A stretch of 64,000 bases of DNA from the NCBI GenBank assembly GCA_037126765.1, contig JBBCBC010000025.1, positions 15,618,175-15,682,174 of the forward strand, given 5' to 3'. Numbering within the stretch: position 1 is the stretch's first letter; every line of letters begins with the position of its first letter. The translations under genes and the position numbers were made by a program. The notes beneath the pieces are model-generated. The model searched no databases and was not told the origin of the DNA. It saw nothing but the letters and a program-made list of their open reading frames with translations. This stretch comes from Stenogyne calaminthoides. Its lineage: Eukaryota; Streptophyta; Magnoliopsida; Lamiales; Lamiaceae. Below, in pieces: positions 1 through 12,253 of the stretch.

Positions 1-338
1 TCAGGTTTATCTGAGTCTTCAGGTTCATCTGAGTCTTCAGTGTCTATCTGAGTCTTCAGTGTCTTCTGTCTTCACCTGATCTTCTGACTTCTTGTCTTCT
101 GATTTGTTCTTAGTCTTCTGATCATCTGACCTTATCTGGGTCATCTGATACTTCGACCTGACCTATACATATTGAGTTCCCCCTCAATATGTGACCTATC
201 TTTTACATCAGCTATCTATACATTTCAGCTGGTCATCTTAATTTGATTCTAAGTCATCAGTCAGCTAACAGGTCTGACTGGTCCTATTACAACCTGTTTT
301 GGAACTTCCATCAAAACTAAAATACAGATTTCCCAACA
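1..338 (-). repeat. 3' LTR (partial) of the Sirevirus-like element
   Basis: This segment matches the right part of the LTR at 12254-13954. It ends in cccaaca, directly next to a polypurine tract, so it is the 3' LTR start in minus-strand terms. About 1.36 kb of this LTR lies left of the window. Differences from the other LTR concentrate at CAG/CTG sites. Confidence 0.85.
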
Positions 339-352
339 ATTTCCCCCTTTTT
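339..352 (-). promoter_or_regulatory. Polypurine tract
   Basis: The minus strand reads AAAAAGGGGGAAAT immediately before the LTR start TGTTGGGAAATC. This is the plus-strand DNA priming site used in reverse transcription. The same tract precedes every LTR of the array at 56532-64000 and the LTR at 44339, linking these families. Confidence 0.85.
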
Positions 353-545
353 GATGGAACCAAAACACTTAGTCAGAAAAACAGATACCATGAATGGAAA
401 TGTAGATAATGTAAACAGTACATACCTCAGAAGACAATGAGATGTTGTCTTAGAATCAATGAGATGGAATATTTCATTGAGATCGGTGTGTGCATTAAAG
501 AATACATGAAAAGCGTACCTATCATCTGATTCCAAGTTGTCTTCG

Positions 546-2262
546 TCAGGTGTACTTGAACATTTGCAGCTCTTTGGGGATGACAAACATCTTGTACATC
601 TTTTGCATTAGCTTGTCCAGATCTTCTCTTCTATGGATCCCTCCTTTTTCAGCAAATCCATAGTAGGCATTCTTGAACTTTACAGCATCTAGCTTTTTGT
701 CTGGACGCAAAGGTGGAAGGAGTACTTCAAAGGGTGGAGCTTCTGGTATCAGTGACATGATCTTGCCTTCTTTCATCACTGTCTGGTAGAAGTCTGGATA
801 CTTTGTTTCTAACCAGTTCCGGAATTCATCATCATTTTCAGTCTGATCTTGATGAATCGGAATCTTCTCTAGGATGTATACGTCACATAACCATTCTCTC
901 CGATCCGATCCCATTAAGCAGGAAGCAGATCTAGCTGCTACGAGGATGTCTTTAACAGTGTCTTGGGAAGGGCATTCTTCTCCCAAGCAATCTCCTCTGC
1001 TGCGAACTTCGTTCTTCCTCTTTCCTTCCGATGTAGCGATGTTCGGTCCACTAAGCCTCTGCTAACCTCGCATCTTGATGGCGGCCTCTCTTATTCTCTG
1101 TCTTATGCGCTCTTGAACTTGTTCAGAGTCATCAACTTTTGATAGAGAGTGATTGGCCTTGTCTCTGATCTTCATGATAACTTTTGCCATCTTGCCTTTG
1201 CCTTTCTTCCTTCTCAGAATCTTCTCAGGTTCATCTTGTTTGTCTTCTTTAGCTAATTTCTTAGCGAGTTCAAGGCTCTTGGCACGATCATCGATTTCCA
1301 TTCTTTTTCTCATGCGAATGAAGAAAAGTCTTCAATCTTAATCGACTCTGGCAAAGAACCTCTAAAAGAGCGGTTTTACCTTTCGATGATCTCTTTGCTA
1401 TGTTTCTCCACGGTTTCACTTCAAAGAATGAGATCGAAGAGATGGAGTGGTAGGCAAGTCGACATCTGATGGTTTTTCGGTAGAGATGAAATTGTTACCA
1501 ACTGTATGTTTTTCTTCCTCCTTCTTTTATTCTCTTTTCCTTCCCCCTTTTTGGTTTCATCAAAGAGGTTGGACATCTTACGGTTCAGAGCAGTTAATTG
1601 CCATGATATCTCCTCTCTGAGTTCCTCGACAACAAGAGGAGTAATCTGAATCATGGCGTAGGTGCGCAGGAGTGAAGAAGCGTCTGAGAGCAATTTCGAT
1701 TTCCTCTCTTGCTCGTTCTGTAGAAGCTAAAAAATGTTTCCAACCCATGTCCATGTGGTTATTAGTTTTGTCCAAGGATTCCCAGACATTCTCCAAAAGT
1801 ACCTGTGTCTGATTGAGCATCTCTGTTTGAACTGTGAGTTTGTCAGACTGGAGTTTGAGCTTCTCAGCAAGAGGATTTACTAGTTGCATTACTTCAGCAA
1901 GGATGGCATTGTGCATCCCAACTGTGTGACTTCGTTCCTTGTCAACTAGTTTTGCTTGCTCATCTTCAAATCGCTTCATCGGATCTGCGCTTTGTGGCCG
2001 CGAAATTTGTCTTCAAATGCGACCTTGATCCCATCCTGAATCTTCTCAGTATAATGATCTAGGGTATCAGAGCTCATCGTAGCAGTCTGGTCAGATGTTG
2101 ATGCCTTGCCAAGTCGGGTCTCATCTGCAGCACCCATTCTTGGTTCATCGGCAGCTCCCTCTTGATCTGTAGGAGGTTGAATGATTTCCTCCCTGTTATC
2201 AGCAATTTCGAACCTTTAAATGAATCAACCATCGATATCATCATCGGATGCCAATTCAACAA
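546..2262 (-). pseudogene. Frameshifted 3' part of the extra retrotransposon ORF, with coiled coil
   Basis: Minus-strand coding fragments in several frames follow the stop of the ORF at 2269-4002. The piece at 1578-1979 is rich in heptad-like charged and hydrophobic spacing (LAEKLKLQSDKLTVQTEML), suggesting a coiled coil. 1062-1313 is very basic. 546-986 encodes a 146-residue fragment that ends about 190 bp before the polypurine tract. The pieces are collinear and closely spaced, so they look like the broken continuation of one protein rather than separate genes. No catalytic motif is recognised. Confidence 0.5.
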
Positions 2263-2268
2263 AGACTT

Positions 2269-4002
2269 TCAATCCCAAAGGTGTTCAAGCACTTCAACTC
2301 CAAGTCTACAAAAGAAATCGATCCCGTGAGTTGTCATGAGAATCAGAAATTCTTCAATGCTTTTTAGTCTGATATCCCTCCAGAACACAACCTCTTCTAT
2401 CTGTTGCTGGATGCCAGGATGTTGATCCAATTCAGGACATAGATCCAGTAGATAGTCCTTGATTTGTTGCTTCATTATCCTTATGATGGAGCTCTCTGGA
2501 GCAGGTGAAGCAAGCACTGTTCTGGTGTTGAAGGGATTATGAGAGATGGACACTCGCTTGTCAGATCTCTCAGGTTCTTGTGACTTGATCGGGGATTGAG
2601 ATGTTTGTAGTTCAGGTTCGTTTTCAGCGTGTTGAGGGTGTTCAGTTTCCTGAACTGGTTCATTGATTGGTGGTGTGGAAGATGTTGGTGATCTGATAGG
2701 CGAGGGTGAGGGTGAGAAGGCTTTGTGGGGAGGTGATGATGATTTTTGAGGAGAGGGTGATGGTGATTTGGAAGTGGGCGTTGGCGATCTTGCTCTCTGG
2801 AAGATCTTGGTGAGAGGCAGAGAATCAGATGGTGATTCTTCCTCAGGTTGCTCCACTTCTGTCCCTCTGAAATATTTCTCTCCTTCTGCTGCGATCATCC
2901 GCTCGTCCCTTACTTCTCTGATAGTTGGCTCAGAGCGGACTGCTATCTCTTCTTCTGATCTTACTTGCATCAGATCCTTCGTTTTGCTAACTCGCTGGGC
3001 AGAACTTGGAGCAGTTTTCAGAGGAGATGGAATTCTCTTCTGACGTTTCCGCTGAGCATCTGATTTCTTGGCCAGATCCTTCCTCTTCATCCTCTTCTCT
3101 GGAATGGCCTCTTCCTGCACTTCAGATGATGCAGTTGCCTTATCTTTTCCCTTCTTTTCTCCCTTGGATTTGGGCACATAAGGAGTTGGATCTTCATCAA
3201 CTTGTCCAGGTAGGGACTCATCCTTGCCCAGTATGGCCTTGTGCTTTGCTTGGTAAATCTTCGCTCCATTCTCGTTCCATTTATAATTATGTGGCAGCTT
3301 ATCTGATAAAATGATAGAGATTTTGTGTATAAAGGAGCACTTGGAAGATAAGCACACTTCATTGCTCTGGGTCAGTTCGAACTTCCCGGAGTCTTTTCTC
3401 AGTCTTGCTTTGACCATACCCAACCAATCAATATCTGAAGCCTTCTTGATTATTGCAGCCATGACACTTATCTTGTACGAAGTGACTGCATCAAGACTGT
3501 AGGTTGAGAACATGATCACCTTCTGAACAATTTCAAGAAGAAGGCTATATTTCCTCTTCAGATAAGAGGCTTTGACGTTCGTCGTGTTCTCCTTATTTGC
3601 TGGTCTCAACAGCTCGGCTTCAAGAAATCCCTTTTCTCCTACATCAGTCGTGTAGGTCTCTGGATTGATGCTTCCTCGAGTTAGGCCGAATATCCTCTGG
3701 AGATCGTCATTCGACACTCGAACTTCCAGTCCGCCAACGGAAGAAATCATGTCAACATCAATGTCTTCATCCCTCTGCAGATTGTATAGAAACTCCAGAG
3801 CTTCATGTGCGTGGACGATGTTCTGATGTGTAGAGCAATAGCGTTCAAGTCCACACGCTCGCAAGCACTCCAGAATTTCCAGCGATTCAGGGTCTGAGGT
3901 GATGGTGAATACTACATACTTCTCATCAATGATGTCTTTCTTCATCGATGCAAAGTTGCAGAACTTTTTCCCTTGGCCCGGTCGTGGAACAAGATATGCC
4001 AT
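2269..4002 (-). CDS. Extra ORF of the Sirevirus-like element (env-position protein), Transposase_32-like N-terminus
   Basis: A long open frame lies between pol and the 3' LTR. The frame is open from 4050; I prefer the Met at 4002 (MAYLVPRPGQG), giving 577 residues. Roughly residues 20-210 form a globular domain with the blocks GGLEVRVSNDDLQRIFGL and a later VQKVIMF...SYKISVMAAII. I compare these to the putative plant transposon protein family (Transposase_32 type), known only from mobile elements and of unknown function; the match is by eye. A basic stretch (KRMKRKDLAKKSDAQRKRQK) follows, probably a nuclear signal, then a Ser/Pro-rich region. No signal peptide or membrane segment is seen, so an envelope role is not supported. 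The frame is broken after 2269 and continues in pieces to 546. Confidence 0.6.
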   Translation of the reverse strand: MAYLVPRPGQGKKFCNFASMKKDIIDEKYVVFTITSDPESLEILECLRACGLERYCSTHQNIVHAHEALEFLYNLQRDEDIDVDMISSVGGLEVRVSNDDLQRIFGLTRGSINPETYTTDVGEKGFLEAELLRPANKENTTNVKASYLKRKYSLLLEIVQKVIMFSTYSLDAVTSYKISVMAAIIKKASDIDWLGMVKARLRKDSGKFELTQSNEVCLSSKCSFIHKISIILSDKLPHNYKWNENGAKIYQAKHKAILGKDESLPGQVDEDPTPYVPKSKGEKKGKDKATASSEVQEEAIPEKRMKRKDLAKKSDAQRKRQKRIPSPLKTAPSSAQRVSKTKDLMQVRSEEEIAVRSEPTIREVRDERMIAAEGEKYFRGTEVEQPEEESPSDSLPLTKIFQRARSPTPTSKSPSPSPQKSSSPPHKAFSPSPSPIRSPTSSTPPINEPVQETEHPQHAENEPELQTSQSPIKSQEPERSDKRVSISHNPFNTRTVLASPAPESSIIRIMKQQIKDYLLDLCPELDQHPGIQQQIEEVVFWRDIRLKSIEEFLILMTTHGIDFFCRLGVEVLEHLWD

Positions 4003-4050
4003 TTCTGTACGATATGCAAATTGATGTTTAGTTTGAGTAAGATAGTTCAA

Positions 4051-4869
4051 TAAATTCAGTCAAACCGGTAATTTTAGCACCAATTTAGCACATAAGCATT
4101 TAGATCTTAAAAATCACAGAAACATAGCCTCTCAACTTGTAAACCTAGGTACCAGAGAGAAATTGAAATCATGCAATTATTAAACAAGAAATTACCAGAA
4201 ATTGATTCGAATGATTTAGAAATTGGAAGAGTAGAATCAATTGATTTCGAAGGTAATTCTCTGAAGATTTTGAAAATTTTGATCTCTTAAGAGCTTTGTG
4301 AAGACGAAGTAGTGGAAAGAAGTTTTCTGAGAAAGATTTGGATTTTATAGTATGCGAGGGAAAAACCTTTTTGCACAACTTTCCAAAGTACTCAAGTATC
4401 CGTGTTTTGAAATCGATGGCTGAGATTAATTCGGCCGAAAAATGTTTTAATCGCACGGTTGAGTAAAGAAGTCTTCTCGTATTTCGGACTCGAAAATTCG
4501 CAATAAAACACATTAAATACACATTTCCAAGTCCGTATTAATAGTTTTGCAGAGCATGCGTCATGAACAAAGTAAAATAAATTATTTAAGTAACGCATGT
4601 AAGGTATTCAGAAAGGGATAAATAAGAGAACGTATCTGACTGATTGATATTGTAATCAACCAGTTACCACAGTGATCTGATCTGGTATTTGTTGACATAT
4701 CTGATGGTTGCCTTATGCATTTCCCAACAATATCTCACTCATCTGATCAGATTCTTGCTTGAAACACTTCGCCACTTATCTGATCCACTTATCTGATACT
4801 CTTTTCTGATGCACTTATCTGATATACTTCATCCTTCAGTCTTCTTCTAATCAGCCCGTATTTACTGAA
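4051..4869. other. Non-coding stretch upstream of the extra ORF
   Basis: No coding potential beyond short spurious frames. It contains a run of ATCTGAT words at 4735-4835 and a tcccaacaatatctc string near 4723-4737 that resembles an LTR end, but no matching LTR start, TSD or primer site was found beside it. Confidence 0.4.
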
Positions 4870-5920
4870 GTCAACTTCCGCCAAAACTTTTACCTTGGGG
4901 AGTCCAAAAGTCGCCTCGATTCCCAAATCGGCGCGATTTGACATTCCGTAATAATTGCATAGATACGCTGTGATTAATCACACCGTTAACTCATCCAACC
5001 ATTAGCCGCGTGTTCCATATGCGTTGTCGATGCAAATTTCTCTTAAGGTCTTCTGAGTAGATAAATTTGCATTTATACCCCTAATTTCCTTCTATAAATT
5101 AGCCTGGGGTGTTTAGGCAAACAACACAACATAAACCATTCATCTTCTTTAGCATATACTTCATGCTTTTCCGATGAGTTCCTTATTTTTGGTGAAACTT
5201 CCGGTGGGAACCTTTAACCCTTTTCCAATGAATCCAGCTTCTTAAATCAACCATGTGTGTTCCTTCACACTGCTTTCGTTGTCATCTAAGATTTCACATA
5301 CAATCAATGCTAAGCTTCTTTACCACCGTGGAGGTGGATCTGCTAAGGCAAATGAGAAGCCACTTCTCCTAACCGTATGCACCTTGTGCGTCTATCGAGA
5401 TGACGGAATTAGCATCAACAGACTCAGTCTGAAACAAAACATGGGTTTGATATACAATCTTGTGTATCAAACTCAATATTTGCATGAGACACTCATGGCC
5501 ATATGGTCTTTGTGACCAAACCTGTGGCACTGTGTCCCATTTAACAGCTGGAAAGCCCATTGATTTTAGGTCTAAGGGCTCCTAGCTTAAAGATCCTTCA
5601 AGGCCCGCTCTCGCTCCTCACTCCGAAGCTCTAAGAGTGACTTTCAGGATTCTAGAAGCTTCTCTGCTCCCCCTGGGTCGGAGAGTCTGAGAGCATCAGC
5701 TCTTAAAATATCTCTCTCTCCTTCCCTGCCTAGGGTTGTCTTAGGGCTTATGGTTTATGACCTCCGGGTCTACTTGTACTTGTAATACCACTTGAAGATA
5801 GCTTGTAGCACTTTGTAGCTTGTGATATCACTTGTAACTTGTAAATCTGACCTCTGGGTCCTTATCAATGAAAAATTCTGTTATTTCATTGTTGTGTTGT
5901 TTCTTCTAACTTATGCGATC
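4870..5920 (+). other. Plus-strand promoter-like and leader-like segment inside the element
   Basis: The segment lies antisense to the element. It has a good TATA box (tctataaatt at 5091-5100), then an A-rich leader-like stretch (aacaacacaacata). Its far end has repeated acttgta words, followed by a sequence (atcaatgaaaaattctg, near 5866-5882) of the kind seen near polyadenylation or LTR R/U5 regions. Coding signal is absent; the longest frame is 86 codons and unlike any known protein. It could be an old LTR fragment in opposite orientation or an antisense transcription unit. I see no LTR termini to decide. Confidence 0.35.
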
Positions 5921-6229
5921 TGTAGCTTTACTTGACTTGCTTGTTGACTGCAACTTTAATCGACTTATAAAGTAATCTTCCAATCTGACCAGTTCCCCCT
6001 TAATCTGATATGTCTTGAACTGATCGCCCCTTTGTCCGAACTTCAGATCGGCTACTTATCGACTTCGATCTGCTTCCTTATCCGAACTTCAGATCGGCTC
6101 CGTTGGGGTCGTTGCGATCGCTTAAGATTCCTAACTCAACTGATTTCACTTAACCTGGTTAGTCTTTTAACCAACTGGTTCTGGAGACCAAACCACCAAT
6201 CATTTCGGGTGCACTTTCTCCGAGATCCA

Positions 6230-9200
6230 GAAGCCCTAGCTCGTTGCATAACTCTCTGAATCTGATCTCAGCTAGCGGCTTAGTTAAGATATCGAACTTT
6301 TCGCTTGTCAAGATGGATCTTTTTCCATCCCGATATTCTTCTTTTCAACGTGATCTCTCGATAAAATGGTGTCCGACATCCACATGCTTGCATCTTGTAT
6401 GTAGAACAGATTACGAGTGATTGCAATAATAGACTATTATCGCCACGAGAATATAGGTACGCTCTAGCTACGATGTTGTAATCCTCACCGGCGACTTAGC
6501 GAGTAGTTGGGAACAACGACTTCCTGCAGCCATATATTACCCCCAAAAAGTAGATGTCGTGAATCGATGTCCGCTTCTTCGAAACCAAGAGATCGATTAT
6601 TTCCCGAATCGATATGAACCTCGAGGTTGACTTCACGTCGATTCTCGCAACCTCCAGAATCTGAATCGAGAATACCCACTAAGCTCTAGATTGTCATCGA
6701 TGAGTAAAATAAACCAAGGTTTACTGATCCTTCGAGATACTTGAGAATTCGCTTAGTCAACTTTCTAGGTGGCTTTACATTGGATTTGCTTGAAATCCGC
6801 ACATACACCTACTTCTAAAAATAATGTCCGGTTCCTTTGGGCAACGGTATAGTAGTGATCCAATCAGAGCTCTATATTCTTTCTGATTCGTTTTCTGACC
6901 ATCTTCATCTGGATCCATCTTGAACCCGGTCATCATGAGAATTCTGGCTTCCTTGCAATGTTGAACTCCAAACTTTGCCAGTAGATTCCTTGTGTACTTT
7001 GCCTAGTAGATGAATATCCCTTCTGTACTCTGCTTGACTTGTAAACCCAGAAAGTAATTCATCTGACCCATCATGGACATCTCGAACTTCCCTTGCATCA
7101 ATTTGCTGAACTTCTCACATAGCTTCTTGTTGGGAGATCGAGAAGACGATGTCGCCCACGAAATCTGAACCATCGTAATATCTTTTCCATCTTCTATTCT
7201 CGAATAAGGTTACATCCACTATTCCTTTAGTGAACCCGCTGTCTATCAAGAACTGAGAGAGTGTATCATACCAAGCTCGAGGAGCTTGTTTCAGGCCATA
7301 AAGAGCTTTTCTTAAACGGTACACTTGGTTGCCTTTTTCAAAGCCTGGAGGTTGTTCTACATAAACTTCCTCTGCTAGTACCCCGTTTAAGAATGCACTC
7401 TTTACATCCATCTGATACACAGTGAACCCTCTGTGGGCAAGATATATGCCGAAAATGTTGACCGAATGGCTTTAAAGCGAGCGACCGGTGCAAAGGTCTC
7501 ATCATAATCAATTCCTTCTGATTGTGAATACCCCTTAGCAACAAGTCTTGCCTTATTCCTGGTTATGACATTTTTCTCATCTCTCTTGTTCTTGAATACC
7601 CACTTCGTGCCAATCACGTCTTGATGAGTTGGTCTGTCCACCAGTTTCCAAACTTGATTTCTCTCAAACTGCTCGATTCCTCTTGCATGGCTAGAATCAC
7701 CAAGCGTCTTGTAGAGCTTCCTCACCGTCAGTTGGTTCCTTCAAAGACGGATAGCAACAAAGATATGGCACTTTCACCAACTCGATGTCTAGTTTTGATT
7801 CTATCGGATGGGTCTCCGATAATCAGATCAGTTGGATGACTGGTAATCCAGGTCCTTCTTTTCTGATGTGCGTCTGTTTGGAGAACATCATCCATATATG
7901 ATAGTTCATTACTAGTGATTGGGAGTGGTGCGAAAATATGATCCACTTGATAAGAACATGTCTCAGTTGATGTTGGACTCATCATGTGTCGATGTCCGCA
8001 TCAGTAGGAACTTCAGAGTTCCCCCGAACCGATGGTTCGGTTTGATATTTATCTCAAATTGCATCACTTCTTCACCGACATTGTCGCGCACCTTTAGGTC
8101 CGATTGACTGTTGAATCGCCAAGATCAAGTTCTAGAATATACAATCATTTTGTTCAACTTCTTTCTCCTTGATACTTAGTTGATCCATTTTCTGCGTATC
8201 AGGTAGCGGTTGATCTGGTACGGCTTGTTCTGAGGCAGATTTCTCTTGTTCAGAAGATGTCTCATCAAAGACCACATGGGGTGTTTCTTCCACAACTAAG
8301 GTTCGTTTGTTGTAAACCCTGAAAGCTTTGCTGGATGAGGAATATCCTAAGAATATGCCCTCATCTGACTTGGCCTCAAAAGTCTTCAACTGACTTTTCC
8401 CATTGTTGTGAATGAAACACTTGAACCCAAAAACATGGAAGTATGAAACACGAGGTTTTCTGCCCTTCCAAAGTTCTTAAGGTGTTTTGAAGTGAGTCTT
8501 AGTCAGAGAACATCTGTTCTGAGTATGGCATGCGATATTGATTATACTTGAAAATGGCTTGGTGTGGCATGTTCAACTAACATAGTCTTGGCGAACTTTC
8601 CTTGAGAGTTCTGTTTCCCTTCGCTACTCCATTTTGTTGTATGCGTTCTTGCGGTGACGCCTCATGTCAGATACCAAACTTAGTACAAAAAGTCGATGAT
8701 AAAGGAATTCGGGAACTCGTACCTTTTATCCGATCCGATTTTTACTATCTTTTCTCGTTTTGAAGTTTCTTGAGCGGCTTCGGGTATCTTTGTCGTTGTC
8801 TCGTTCTCTTCTTGTATAAGAATACAACCCAAGTAAACTTGGAATAATCATCCACGATTACTAGAGTATATTTAAATCCCATTGAGATCGACCGGTGTAA
8901 TCGGGTCCGAATAGATCCATATGGAGCGATTCGAAGATTTCATCGATGCCGGTCCAGGTATTCCCTTGAATGAGGCTTTAACTTGTTTTCCCTTCTGACA
9001 TGCGGCATATGTCTGATCTTTGGAGAATATCTCATTCGGAAGTCCCTCAACCAAAGACATCCTAGCTATCTTGTTAAGAGTCTTGAAGTTCCGATGACTC
9101 ATTCTTTTGTGCCAAAGCCAACTGCTACTTTTGGAACTCTTAACAATTAAGCATGTATTCCTCGGGCAACTGTTCCAATCTGCTGTGTAGATCGTTCCTT

Positions 9201-9520
9201 TCCTTGAACCAGTTAGCAAGATTTGTTGAGTAGCTCGATTCCTAATCGTACACTTGTCGCTCGAGAACTCAACGCTGAATCCGTTGTCGCAGAATTGTGA
9301 TACTGATAGTAGATTGTGCTTTAATCCTTCGACATACAAGACTCCAGTCACTTGTACATCATCATTCTCTAAGGTTCTGAATCCTTTGGTAAAACCAAAG
9401 TTATCATCACCGAAGAGTACACGTGGGCCTTCTTGTTCTTTGTAAGAGATAAGGAGGTTTTTGCTTCTAGTCATGTGCCTTGAGCATCCACTATCGATGT
9501 ACCAGATAGTTGCTTGTACA
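6230..9520 (-). pseudogene. pol: Copia pol remnant: protease, integrase, reverse transcriptase, RNase H
   Basis: Domains follow in minus-strand order. The protease active-site stretch WYIDSGCSRHM is near 9475-9510. The GAG-pre-integrase and integrase zinc region spans 8872-9474 (WHKRMSHRNF...YAACQKGK). The integrase core at 8390-8870 is badly eroded, with its C-terminal part FLGYSSSSKAFRVYN at 8132-8389. RT spans 7115-7725 (WKLVDRP, KARLVAKGYSQ, MDVKSAFLNG, LYGLKQAPRAWYD). The RT catalytic YVDD box reads FVGD near 7170, so it is damaged. RNase H pieces (EARILMM...YRALIGSLLY) lie at about 6830-7040, with weaker ones further left. At least six frame changes are needed to follow the protein. Many breaks coincide with CAG/CTG-type changes, so some may be sequence error. 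Confidence 0.85.
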
Positions 9521-12118
9521 CCTCCTCCTCATTGGCGATCTCACACTAACCCTGTCGAATCGGGCTTTAGGTGCCCCTTTGAATTGGGTCCTGGGGGGTT
9601 AGTGGTGGATTTAGGGATCCACACAAACAGAGCACTTCTATGAAAATCAGATAGATTAGAAGGTCTGATTTGTCTCCCATACATATCAACATAATCATAC
9701 GTCTCTTTATATGCTTTCTGATTAGTATGATTATTTGTGTGAGCCTTGGGTGACTTAGAAGACTTGGGATTTTTCTATATATTTTGTCTTCTTTTAATCC
9801 AGTGTGGCTCAGGTGCAGTAGCCCTAGATCTCTGGTTATAAGGGTAGGTACGACTGCTACCATCAAAAGATTCATATCTTCTTGGCATAGATGGTCTTTG
9901 CAGTTTACCTATAGCTTGCTTATTAGGCAGCTGACCTTGATTGTGTCTCAGATTAGATTTCCTTCTTACAGGTTGTCTCTTCTGATACCTAATCTACTGA
10001 TCAGGTTGAGGTTTCTTCAGAAGAACTGGGTTCTTCTGTTGATTCCTCGGCAGATGCTTAATCAGTTGGGGTCCATTTTTGTTCCCTTTCTGATTAGGCA
10101 CTTGCCTTACTTGCTCGCAGTCTTTTTTTCCTTATCGGATACATGTTTAGCTTTTTATGTATCTTTGTCGAGACTCATTTGATTACACCCTTCAAGAAGT
10201 GAATCAAACGGGGGCTTTTTGAGGATGTAGAAGGGTTCTCATACCCAATTCCTTCTTGTTAGTCGGCGTTCAAGATAGGTGTTCATATCTTGAACGGTTT
10301 TTGATGACTTCGTGAAAACCTCTATTTTCTTGCGCAAACTATCCTCAGTAGATTTTAGACTCTCATGTAGTCGGAATAACTCATCAAATTTAGCTTGAAG
10401 GATTTTGAAATCATCAGCTTGTTGTTTGTTGATTGCTAGTCGATCTTTGATCTGCTTCTTCCGATCGAAGATTTAACTTTCGAAATGTTAAGTTCCTCGC
10501 CACCTTCCGGCGATTTAAATGATTCCATTGAGCTTTATTGACGTTCTCTTTAACAACGCGGATTATTTCGATCCTTAGCTTGTCATTTTTAGCTTCCACT
10601 ATTGTATAAGTGTCTACTGCATCAGAGAGATCATCAAGCAATTGCTCAAAGTAGAGCTGCAAGTCAATCTCTCCAGCAGGTGTGCTAATAATAGCAGGTG
10701 TGGAAATTGAAAAAGGTAAGGTTTGGAGGTTACCTCAGTTGGTCTTCCTCCCCGCCATCGGTGATTTCATCGTCATATGAAGAGAATATCAGATCTTCAT
10801 GTTCGTGGAAGTCAACAACACTGCTTATCAGACAGAAGTCTTCTATAGATGAGTAGCCAGAGTCCTCAGAAGGCAGATAGGAATCATCAATTCCAGATGT
10901 GTCGGCGACCATGGCTTTTCTATCTCTGAGACGTTGCTCTCTTACGTTACTTTCTCTTCCCTTTCTCTGGGAGTCGTCGAGGCGTTCGGTCTTTGTAGTG
11001 ACTGGTTTCTCCGCGATTAAAGCATGATCCACGATCTACGGAACTTCCTCTGCCAGGTGAGTCACTCCGTCTGTAGGATCTGTCAGGTGACCTTCCTTTC
11101 TGATTGTAATCTCTTCTGTCAGATCTGTTATCTCTCTTCTCATCTGACCGATCATCTCTTTTATCGTCTCTGTGATCCCTTCGATCATCAGATCTGTTTC
11201 TTTCTAGTGATCTGTAAGTTGGCCTCCTGTTTCTTCTGTTGTCTTGATAGTCTTTGTAGAATCTGCGATACTTACCAAGCTGAGTATTCGATCTTTCAAG
11301 TTTCTTGGTAAGCAGAGCGATCTGTTCTGCTTGACTCATTATGTTTCCAACAGGTTCAGTGGCCTTGGATCTGCTGCTGGTTGCTTTGAATGCAACTGAT
11401 TTGGATGTTGAGGCTTCACCAGGTGTTTCATCTTCATCTGCTTGTCCTCTTTCGATTAAATCAAACTCGTGAGCTTTAAGGCTTAGGAACAAGCTACTCG
11501 GCTTCATCTTAGAAATGTCTTGGCAATCCTTGATTACCGTGACCTTCATGTCCCATTTCTTGGTGAGAGATCTTAGGATCTTGTAGTTGATATCTTTGTC
11601 TGACATCTCTCTTCCAAGTTCTCGTAGCTTATTTACTGACATGGTGATCCTCCCATCGAGCTCGTTGATGGTCTCATTGGGCAAAGATCTTGAGCTTTTC
11701 GAACTTCACCGATTCGAACATGTAATCGCCTATCTTTGATCCGATCATTACCTTCGACATCTCAAAGAATAGTATCCCACATTTGTTTCGCTGTTTTGAG
11801 ATACTTTATTTTCTCCTTGGTGACTTTATCCATCGTCTTCATGATTATATGCCTGGCGATTGTATCTAGAGTATATAGATTTCTTTCTTCTGCATCCATC
11901 AGGGCTGGGCTTTTTCGTACAAGACTTCCCGGTGCAAAATCTGGATCTCCTCCAACTGCTGGGTTGTCGTGATATATGATGATGGGTCCACGTTCAATGA
12001 CTTCCATCATTCTGCCGCTTATCGATCCCAGATGATTGCACATATATATAGCCCAATCTGCATACTCATCAATTGAAAACTTAGGCAGATCATGATATAT
12101 ACCAGAGGTGTTATCCAT
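9521..12118 (-). pseudogene. gag: Sirevirus-like gag with degenerate zinc knuckle and coiled linker
   Basis: The gag start is the Met at 12118 (MDNTSGIYHDLPKFSIDEY), 120 bp after the primer site. The capsid-like part runs to 11762, then shifts frame (10947-11684, ELGREMSDKDINYKILRSLT). An Arg/Asp-rich stretch follows. The zinc knuckle reads CFNRGETSHYKDR, so the second and last Cys of the CCHC box are replaced. A frame change continues into KAMVADTSGIDDSYLPS at 10730-10990 and then a coiled stretch (LLDDLSDAVDTY...LRIEI) at 10414-10662. 9521-10413 holds linker fragments with many stops. The layout is typical of Sirevirus gag as known. It is non-functional as given. Confidence 0.75.
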
Positions 12119-12237
12119 GCTGAGTGATTTTGAAAACGAATGAGTTTTGAAAACGGTTTTTCAAGATCTGTTCAAATGACCACAAAGATTCTTCCTCAAG
12201 AATCGATGATACTCAAAGCCGCTGGTGCAGAGAACCA

Positions 12238-12251
12238 CTGCTCTGATACCA
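12238..12251 (-). promoter_or_regulatory. Primer-binding site (initiator Met-tRNA type)
   Basis: The minus strand reads TGGTATCAGAGCAG, two bases inside the 5' LTR. This matches the usual Copia primer site for initiator Met-tRNA and fixes the orientation of the element. Confidence 0.9.
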
Positions 12252-12253
12252 CT

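Noticed and set aside
5255..5515. 86-codon plus-strand ORF after the TATA box
   Set aside because: No recognisable domain, no homologous copy in the window, and weak coding character.
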